From Candidatus Zipacnadia bacterium (GTDB lineage Bacteria; Armatimonadota; Zipacnadia; Zipacnadales; Zipacnadaceae), in assembly GCA_029821215.1 (NCBI GenBank), contig JALGTV010000024.1:1-11638 (forward strand): a stretch of 11,638 nt of DNA. The letters run 5' to 3'. A program made the position numbers and the translations under genes. Below are positions 6,505 through 11,638 of the stretch, piece after piece. The notes beneath the pieces are model-generated. The model made no database searches. It was not told the DNA's origin and saw only the letters and a program-made list of their open reading frames with translations. The stretch's first letter is position 1, and each line of letters opens with the position of its first letter.

Positions 6505-9500
6505 ATCGCTGCTGAGGTCAATGACCTGCTCATTCTCCCCCTCCACCTGCACATCCAAGCCCAAACTTTGCATTTCGCGAACTAATATCTTAAAGGATTC
6601 GGGAATTCCGGCTTCCTTGATATTCTCGTCCTTGACGATGGCCTCATAGGTCTGCACCCGGCCCTGAACATCGTCAGACTTAATGGTCAGCATCTCTTGG
6701 AGCAAATAGGCCGCTCCGTAGGCCTCCAGCGCCCATACCTCCATCTCCCCGAAGCGCTGTCCACCCATTTGCGCCTTGCCTCCCAGTGGCTGTTGGGTGA
6801 TAAGTGAGTAGGGCCCGGTAGATCGGGAGTGGATCTTGTCTTCGGCGAGATGATGCAGCTTGAGCATGTACATGTAGCCTACGGTCACCGGCTGGTTGAA
6901 AGGCTCCCCAGTGCGCCCGTCGTACAATACCGCTCGCCCGGTATCAGGCTCAAATGCCGCCGCCCGCTGCGCATTATCTGCCGCTTGTTCAGCCAGCAAC
7001 TGGCCTAACTGCTGCCCCGAGGCCTTTTGCCACTTGGAGGGCGAAATTGCCAACCATTCGGCTATCGGCTCTAATTGTTCCTTATCGTATTGGGTGAACT
7101 GACCTGCTATCTCTGCTTTCAATTCTTCCAGAGTGGAGCCTTCCCAATCAGTGACATTAATCATGCTGTCAAAGCGGTTCAGCTCGTGGTGGGCATAGGC
7201 CTGAAGACTTTGACAGTGAAGCTGCTCCTGCACCGAGCCCAGGCCCTTTTTGATGTCGTCAGACGAATATCCCTCAAACACCGGACAGATGAAGTCGCGG
7301 CCCAAGTGCCGGGCCACCAAGCCCAGGTGTGTCTCCAGCACCTGTCCGATGTTCATTCGTGATGGCACACTAAGCGGATTAAGGCAAATGTCTATGGGAG
7401 TGCCATCAGCGAGATAGGGCATATCCTCAACCGGCAGAATTTTGGCAATAACACCTTTATTACCGTGGCGACCGGTTAACTTATCCCCCACCGCAATCTT
7501 TCGCCGTTGCGCCATAAAGACGCGCACCATCTGATTGACGCCTGGCTTCAGCTCATCGGCGGGCAGTTTCTCCAGGTTACCACCACAGCGCGGGCACTCA
7601 AGATACTCTAATGCCTTGCCGTGGGCAAACTCGGCCTCACATCGCTTGCATTGATATCTAAACCGCGAGAATACTCTGGTATCAATAACGATGCCCTTCT
7701 GCCCGTAGGGGACCCGCAATGAGACATCCCGCATCTCCTCGGCTTTCTTGCCGAAGATGGCGATAACCAGTTTTTCTTCGGCTGTCAATTCTGATTGGCC
7801 CTTAGGAGCAACCTTTCCTACCAGGATGTCTTCGGGACCAACCTCGGCTCCCACGCGCACCACGCCGTTCTCATTTAGATCCTTAAGGGCATCCTCGCCC
7901 ACATTAGGGATATCGCGGGTGATCTCTTCCGGCCCTAACTTGGTATCCCGCGCTTCACATTCGTACTTTTCGATATGTATAGAAGTGAGTATATCCTCTC
8001 GCACTAACCGTTCACTTATGAGGATAGCGTCTTCATAATTGTAGCCCTCCCATGGCATAAAAGCGGCCAGTAGATTCTTACCCAGGGCTAACTCTCCCCG
8101 GTGGGTAGCTCCGCCGTCAACCAACACAGCTCCTTGCTCGAACGTATCCCCGGGTTTTACCAGTACTTTCTGATTGATACATGTACCCATGTTGGTGCGC
8201 TTGAACTTCTGCAGCCAGTATTGTTTCTCATCGCCGTCTGCATACTTGACCTTAAGATAGGTAGCATCGGCCTGGACCACTTCGCCATCCTGTTCAGCAA
8301 TGACCATCGCCCCTGAGTCCCGCGCCGCCGGCTTTTCCATACCTGTTTTTATATAGGGTTGCTCGGTAGTCAGCAGAGGTACCGCCTGGCGTTGCATATT
8401 AGAACCAGCCAGGGCCCGAACAGCATCATCATTTTCCAAGAAGGGAATCAGAGATGTAGCAATGGAAAACACCTGCCGTGCCGATACGTCACAGAAGTCC
8501 ACCTCAGCCGGGCTAACCTGAGGGAAGGTCCCCCCCCGGCGCACGGTAATACGCTCATTGATGAACCGCCCCTGATCGTCTACCGGTTCGGCACTAGTGG
8601 CGATATTATACTCTTCCTCTTCGCCAGCGGTTAAATAGTGCACCTGGTCAGTTACCCGGCCATCCTTAACCTTGTAATACGGGGTCTGGATGAAACCAAA
8701 CTCATCCAGCCTGGCATATAGGGCCAGGTATCCGATTAACCCGACATTAGGCCCCTCGGGGGTCTGTATCGGGCATATGCGCCCGTAGTGGGAATAGTGA
8801 ACATCGCGGACCTCCAGCTTGGCGCTTTGCTTTGACAGTCCCCCCGGTCCCAGTGCCGACAGGCGCCGCTTGTGGGCCAGTTCGGCCAGGGGATTAATCT
8901 GGTCCATAAACTGGGATAACTGCCCGCTGCCGAAGAAACTGTTAATAGCGGCGGTCACTGGTTTAATAGTGATAATCGCTGCCGGTACCATCTCCTCGGG
9001 GTCCAAACTGGTCATGCGCTCCCGCGCCACCTGCTCCATCCGGTAAAACCCGGTTTGCAGTTGCGATTGTAACAGCTCGCCGACCGCCCGGACGCGTTTG
9101 TTCTGGAGGTGATCAATGTCGTCAATGGTGCCCTCACCATCAAACAGATCAAGCAGGTACTGGATAATGCCCAGGATGTCAGCGCGGGTCAGTTGCCTGA
9201 TTTCAGGCGCTACCTCCAGCCCCAACTTCTGATTCATCTTATAGCGGCCTACTTTGCTCAGATCGTAACGCTTGGGGTCGAAAAAGTAGGCAGTGAGTAA
9301 TCCTGACGCACTGTCTTCTGTGGGTGGGTCGCCGGGGCGAATCTTGCGGTATACCTCCAGTAACGCTTCCCGGGCGCTGTGAGAGTTGTCTTCGCCAAGT
9401 GTAGCATGTATCTGGTAAGGAACTGCCAATACTCGTAATCGCTGGCGACCCATCTCTTTGGCCGCCTTAACGGCCTTTTCGTCTATATATCCATAAGGCT

Positions 9501-10347
9501 CTACCAACGGAGTGCCCTCTGGCCCCGATATTGAATCCAGGGCATAATAGACATCATATGTTTCTACTTGTGGCATCGCCTCATCCTCGTGACGCGAGAA
9601 ACTGTTAAGCAGTTCCTTAACATCCAATTGACGGTGTTCCCCGAAATACTCCAGGATCTCGCCATCGGTGCTCGTCCGCGGTACCTTGGGCCCCACGTCG
9701 TCTTCGAACCAGTCCATAGCCCGCAGCAAGGTAGTGACGGGGAATCGGCGGGTCTGCCCAATCTTGACACTTATGGCTCCGTTAGCGGCCGTGGTCATGT
9801 CCACCCATACCCCTTGGTTAGGTATGATCTGCGCCGCATACAATACCCGACCCGCTGAGTCAATAGTGTCCTTAAAATACACGCCCGGCGACCGGCTGAG
9901 CTGGCTGATAACTACCCGCTCGGCCCCGTTAACCACAAAGGTCCCTTGCGGGGTCATCTGGGCCAGCTCCCCCATGTAGATTTCGCTCTCTTTTATTTCT
10001 CCGGTTTCCTTATTTATCAACCGTACTGTAGCGTAAAACGGAGCCTCATAGGTCAGATCGGCCTCCTGGCATTCCCGGGGAGTATTCTGGGACGTGCCAA
10101 TGCGGTAATCAATAAACTCTAATGCCAAGTTGCCCGTGTAGTCCTCTATGGGGCTGAAATTGTCGAATAGCTCCTGCAATCCCTCTTCCAGAAACCAGTT
10201 ATAAGAGTCGGTCTGTACTTCAATGAGGTTAGGAAGAAGTAACTTGTCATCAATAATTGAGGGTAAATCGTCCATACGGGCGTGCGGCGTGGCCATGGGG
10301 AACGTTTTCCTCCTATGCAGTGCCAATAACGCAAAAAGCATAGCCAT
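6487..10347 (-). CDS. rpoB: DNA-directed RNA polymerase subunit beta
   Basis: Beta pairs with beta' to form the active-site cleft and binds the RNA-DNA hybrid; it is the rifampicin target. The protein is 1286 residues. In order: the protrusion and lobe domains; the rifampicin region GSGQLSQFMDQINPLAELAH to SALGPGG (D482, H492 and S497 equal E. coli D516, H526 and S531); HYGRICPIQTPEGPN (Q528 where E. coli has E562); GYNYEDAIL with E772 and D773; the flap around IFGKKAEEM (about 865); a four-cysteine insert at about 895-929 (C900, C903, C918, C921); KIAVGDKLTGRHGNKG; and the C-terminal clamp region STGPYSLITQQPLGGKAQ onward. Known rifampicin contacts are otherwise consensus. The ATG at 10347 is chosen because AGGAGG lies 6 nt upstream and the following HRRKTF matches the basic N-terminal motif of other RpoB proteins. 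An internal ATG (residue 18) also has AGGAGG, but 12 nt away. No ribosomal protein gene precedes it; it has its own promoter and leader. Confidence 0.99.
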   Translation of the reverse strand: MAMLFALLALHRRKTFPMATPHARMDDLPSIIDDKLLLPNLIEVQTDSYNWFLEEGLQELFDNFSPIEDYTGNLALEFIDYRIGTSQNTPRECQEADLTYEAPFYATVRLINKETGEIKESEIYMGELAQMTPQGTFVVNGAERVVISQLSRSPGVYFKDTIDSAGRVLYAAQIIPNQGVWVDMTTAANGAISVKIGQTRRFPVTTLLRAMDWFEDDVGPKVPRTSTDGEILEYFGEHRQLDVKELLNSFSRHEDEAMPQVETYDVYYALDSISGPEGTPLVEPYGYIDEKAVKAAKEMGRQRLRVLAVPYQIHATLGEDNSHSAREALLEVYRKIRPGDPPTEDSASGLLTAYFFDPKRYDLSKVGRYKMNQKLGLEVAPEIRQLTRADILGIIQYLLDLFDGEGTIDDIDHLQNKRVRAVGELLQSQLQTGFYRMEQVARERMTSLDPEEMVPAAIITIKPVTAAINSFFGSGQLSQFMDQINPLAELAHKRRLSALGPGGLSKQSAKLEVRDVHYSHYGRICPIQTPEGPNVGLIGYLALYARLDEFGFIQTPYYKVKDGRVTDQVHYLTAGEEEEYNIATSAEPVDDQGRFINERITVRRGGTFPQVSPAEVDFCDVSARQVFSIATSLIPFLENDDAVRALAGSNMQRQAVPLLTTEQPYIKTGMEKPAARDSGAMVIAEQDGEVVQADATYLKVKYADGDEKQYWLQKFKRTNMGTCINQKVLVKPGDTFEQGAVLVDGGATHRGELALGKNLLAAFMPWEGYNYEDAILISERLVREDILTSIHIEKYECEARDTKLGPEEITRDIPNVGEDALKDLNENGVVRVGAEVGPEDILVGKVAPKGQSELTAEEKLVIAIFGKKAEEMRDVSLRVPYGQKGIVIDTRVFSRFRYQCKRCEAEFAHGKALEYLECPRCGGNLEKLPADELKPGVNQMVRVFMAQRRKIAVGDKLTGRHGNKGVIAKILPVEDMPYLADGTPIDICLNPLSVPSRMNIGQVLETHLGLVARHLGRDFICPVFEGYSSDDIKKGLGSVQEQLHCQSLQAYAHHELNRFDSMINVTDWEGSTLEELKAEIAGQFTQYDKEQLEPIAEWLAISPSKWQKASGQQLGQLLAEQAADNAQRAAAFEPDTGRAVLYDGRTGEPFNQPVTVGYMYMLKLHHLAEDKIHSRSTGPYSLITQQPLGGKAQMGGQRFGEMEVWALEAYGAAYLLQEMLTIKSDDVQGRVQTYEAIVKDENIKEAGIPESFKILVREMQSLGLDVQVEGENEQVIDLSSDGDRFR

Positions 10348-10474
10348 AATACCCCTCCTGCCAGGACACTTAATATTCGCTATCGCCCTGTCTTAGGGGG
10401 GTATTTACGGTTGCCTGATTACATACTTGAAGTCAGTCTTCGCATCTACCTTGGGGGTATTATGATCAGCTGAC
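10348..10474 (-). promoter_or_regulatory. rpoB leader with two alternative SD-sequestering segments
   Basis: The predicted mRNA starts near 10474. Segment 1, CATAATACCCC (10464-10454), is an exact 11-nt complement of GGGGTATTATG (10355-10345), which includes part of the SD and the ATG. Segment 2, AATACCCCCCT (10405-10395), can pair with the whole AGGAGGGGTATT (10359-10348) over 11 bp with one bulged A. The two pairings compete for the same target. Between them is a possible eight-codon frame (10419-10445, MRRLTSSM) with a weak AAGG before it. The arrangement suggests translational control of beta synthesis. It matches no RNA class I recognise. Confidence 0.5.
10354..10359 (-). promoter_or_regulatory. 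Shine-Dalgarno site of rpoB
   Basis: AGGAGG on the minus strand lies 6 nt before the ATG at 10347 and fixes the longer rpoB start. Both the SD and the start codon are complementary to segments of the upstream leader. Confidence 0.8.
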
Positions 10475-10480
10475 ATTAAC

Positions 10481-10509
10481 ATTATACACGATTACCTATA
10501 ATTTGTCAA
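10481..10509 (-). promoter_or_regulatory. Sigma-70 type promoter of rpoBC (perfect consensus)
   Basis: On the minus strand TTGACA (10509-10504), a 17-nt spacer and TATAAT (10486-10481) match the consensus at every position. Transcription would begin near 10474, about 127 nt before the rpoB start. In many bacteria rpoBC is read through from rplKAJL; here this promoter would be the main source. Confidence 0.9.
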
Positions 10510-10720
10510 CCCCTCATTGCGTTTGACTAAACTATTGTCTATTCTTTTCCTTAAATCCATTAGCCGAAGAGTTCCATCAATTGCATTTAACCGCTTGTAT
10601 CCACCTCATCCCACTTAATACTTCCCATGACTGGGCAATGGTGTTACTGCATTTGCTTTCTGGGGATTCCCACCAAGCCATTGTGGCGGCAGCCGGATAA
10701 CCTGTTAAGGCCGGCCTTAC
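10510..10720. other. Gene-free stretch between the pseudopilin gene and the rpoB promoter
   Basis: No convincing reading frame, RNA gene or repeat array is seen here. Apart from the palindrome just after the pseudopilin stop, I see only short hairpin-capable runs (for example GCCA/TGGC around 10678-10688). No hairpin with a T-run marks the end of the pseudopilin transcript, so read-through into the rpoB leader is possible. Confidence 0.5.
10706..10719. repeat. 14-bp perfect palindrome after the pseudopilin gene
   Basis: TAAGGCCGGCCTTA is fully self-complementary and begins one base beyond the TGA stop of the pseudopilin gene. As RNA it could fold with a four-base loop, but no T-run follows. 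It could be a weak 3'-end hairpin or a protein-binding site. Confidence 0.4.
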
Positions 10721-11332
10721 TCACTGGGGGATAACGTGGTAGTAGTCAGGACCACACTGAGGTGGGGGATTGCCCTGGTAGTACCACTTGGCGTGGCCAT
10801 CAAAAAATGAGACATTGGCCCCATCCTGGTGCCGATGGTCGGTCAATACGGCCATTCCCACCTGATGTCCATCGAAGAAAACCGTCGTATCGGCAGGATG
10901 AGGAATCTGCTCTAATCGTATTACTTCACCGGTTGGCCGACCAGGCACCATATAGGCGAAGGCGGCCTTATTCCATCCATAGCTGTAGCGGCGCAGACCG
11001 GGGAAACAGGAGAAATCAACTGCTCCTTGCTGATCACTGGGGCAATAGGTGATTTGCTGATCACCCACGTACGGCTCAATCAGCTCCATTGTACTCCACC
11101 ACCGGCTGCCATCCGGCTCCAGATATATGGCCGGGGGCAGGACTCCTTCGTTATCGTCAATATACATCAATGTGGCCAGGGCCAGTTCTCTGACATTGGA
11201 TAGGCAGCTGATCTGCTGGCTTTTTGCTCGGGCCCGGGCAAAGACAGGAAACAGGATAGCTGCCAGGATGGCGATGATAGCGATGACCACCAGTAGTTCG
11301 ATAAGCGTAAAGCCCCGTTGTCTACTAACCAT
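10721..11332 (-). CDS. Type IV prepilin-like (pseudopilin) protein with H-X9-DG C-terminal motif
   Basis: A 203-residue secreted pseudopilin-like protein. The short basic leader MVSRQRG is followed by FTLIELLVV, the prepilin peptidase cleavage and N-methylation signal, with cleavage expected after G7 and the conserved Glu at residue 12. A hydrophobic helix (about 8-30) anchors it in the inner membrane or a pilus fibre. The segment FPVFARARAKSQQISCLSN continues as in the DUF1559-type family. The C-terminus has RHQDGANVSFFDGH, that is H168, nine residues, D178-G179, the H-X9-DG signature. These proteins occur in many copies in Armatimonadota and Planctomycetes; their exact role is not established. 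The ATG at 11332 follows AAGGAGG by 8 nt. The gene has its own promoter. I see no pilus or secretion genes beside it, so its link to rpoB is probably chance of position. Confidence 0.9.
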   Translation of the reverse strand: MVSRQRGFTLIELLVVIAIIAILAAILFPVFARARAKSQQISCLSNVRELALATLMYIDDNEGVLPPAIYLEPDGSRWWSTMELIEPYVGDQQITYCPSDQQGAVDFSCFPGLRRYSYGWNKAAFAYMVPGRPTGEVIRLEQIPHPADTTVFFDGHQVGMAVLTDHRHQDGANVSFFDGHAKWYYQGNPPPQCGPDYYHVIPQ

Positions 11333-11379
11333 CGTGTTCCCCTCCTTGCTCTACGGTACAGTCAAGGAAACTTATACAC

Positions 11380-11409
11380 ATTGTAGCACAATAGGGGGAG
11401 GGGCGTCAA
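11380..11409 (-). promoter_or_regulatory. Probable promoter of the pseudopilin gene
   Basis: On the minus strand TTGACG (11409-11404), an 18-nt spacer and TACAAT (11385-11380) each have one mismatch to consensus. The predicted start is near 11373, about 40 nt before the ATG, leaving room for the AAGGAGG SD. Confidence 0.6.
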
Positions 11410-11458
11410 AAAGGGTCTTGCCGAATGGTTCATCTGCTTGCAACAGCGGCACCTTTGT

Positions 11459-11474
11459 CCCAGGTGTCCCTGGG
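11459..11474 (-). repeat. Perfect 6-bp stem-loop downstream of the truncated gene
   Basis: CCCAGG and CCTGGG enclose a four-base GACA loop on the minus strand, 24 bp after the TAA stop at 11498. Flanking GTCCC/GGGAC repeats offer alternative pairing. No T-run follows, so it is only a weak candidate for the 3' end of the upstream gene's transcript. Confidence 0.35.
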
Positions 11475-11497
11475 GTCGGGACGCCCTCCTACGGGGC

Positions 11498-11638
11498 TTA
11501 TCCGCTTCTTTGGGGAAACAGGCCCAAGTAGCTGACCGCTCCGCCTATCGCGCGGGAATCGGTCAGCGTCAGGTCCACCCGCCACGACTGGCTGGGAGCC
11601 GTGCGCAGCCCGTAGTTGAACCAGTCGGTGTCGTATTC
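11498..11638 (-). CDS. C-terminal 46 residues of an unidentified protein (cut by window edge)
   Basis: An open frame enters from the right edge and ends at TAA (11500-11498). The residues include TDWFNYGLR, SWRVDLTLTD and AIGGAVSYLGLFP, ending QRSG. The alternating polar/apolar pattern suggests amphipathic beta strands and would fit the end of a beta-sandwich or outer-membrane beta-barrel protein. No family signature is visible, so I assign no function. It is followed by a stem-loop and then the promoter of the pseudopilin gene, which suggests it belongs to a separate upstream unit. That it is coding at all is supported by the same orientation as the neighbours and by normal-looking composition; the fragment is short. 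Confidence 0.6.
   Translation of the reverse strand, partial: EYDTDWFNYGLRTAPSQSWRVDLTLTDSRAIGGAVSYLGLFPQRSG

Noticed and set aside
11127..11531. Plus-strand open frame of 134 codons over the pseudopilin 5' end
   Set aside because: Overlaps the pseudopilin start, its promoter and the end of the partial gene; no SD or domain, and composition is that of an antisense shadow.
1..11638. CRISPR array, tRNA, rRNA, insertion sequence or prophage elements
   Set aside because: No regularly spaced repeats, no tRNA cloverleaf, no transposase motif and no terminal inverted repeats were seen; the window is core housekeeping DNA.

Overview
The window is almost entirely minus-strand and holds the core of the bacterial transcription and translation machinery: from right to left rpoB, rpoC, rpsL, rpsG and the 5' part of fusA. 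Upstream of rpoB, in the same orientation, lie a type IV prepilin-like (pseudopilin, H-X9-DG) gene and the last 46 codons of an unrecognised gene. I support no plus-strand gene.

The likely source is a diderm-type bacterium in or near Armatimonadota. The pseudopilin has the N-terminal pattern (FTLIELLVVIAIIAILAAIL followed by FPVFARARAK) and the C-terminal H-X9-DG motif that occur in large families in Armatimonadota and Planctomycetes. The RNA polymerase subunits look bacterial and Terrabacteria-like rather than proteobacterial, and S12 carries the extra internal loop otherwise familiar from Bacilli/Clostridia. This assignment is inference from memory of the families, not a phylogeny.

Layout: 11498-11638 is a gene 3' end. 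The pseudopilin (10721-11332) has its own promoter and Shine-Dalgarno (SD) site. Positions 10348-10720 form a gene-free stretch with a perfect consensus sigma-70 promoter (TTGACA-N17-TATAAT) and a leader of about 127 nt whose sequence can fold back on the rpoB SD and start codon in two ways. rpoB (6487-10347) and rpoC (1772-6433) follow, with two stem-loops at their junction. Positions 1429-1771 form a second gene-free stretch with another near-consensus promoter (TTGACA-N17-TATACT) and a structured leader of about 245 nt. That leader contains a strong SD site in front of a ten-codon reading frame, then an intrinsic-terminator-like hairpin. rpsL, rpsG and fusA (str operon) complete the window.

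The genes therefore form at least two transcription units, rpoBC and rpsL-rpsG-fusA, each with its own strong promoter and its own RNA-level control candidate. The usual rplKAJL genes before rpoB, and the L7Ae-like gene that Firmicutes place between rpoC and rpsL, are absent. The polymerase subunits carry unusual insertions: a four-cysteine zinc-ribbon-like insert in beta just after the flap, a second one in beta' next to the normal Zn2 site, and a charged insert of about 52 residues directly after the beta' trigger loop. These insertions and the two leaders are the most interesting parts of the window.
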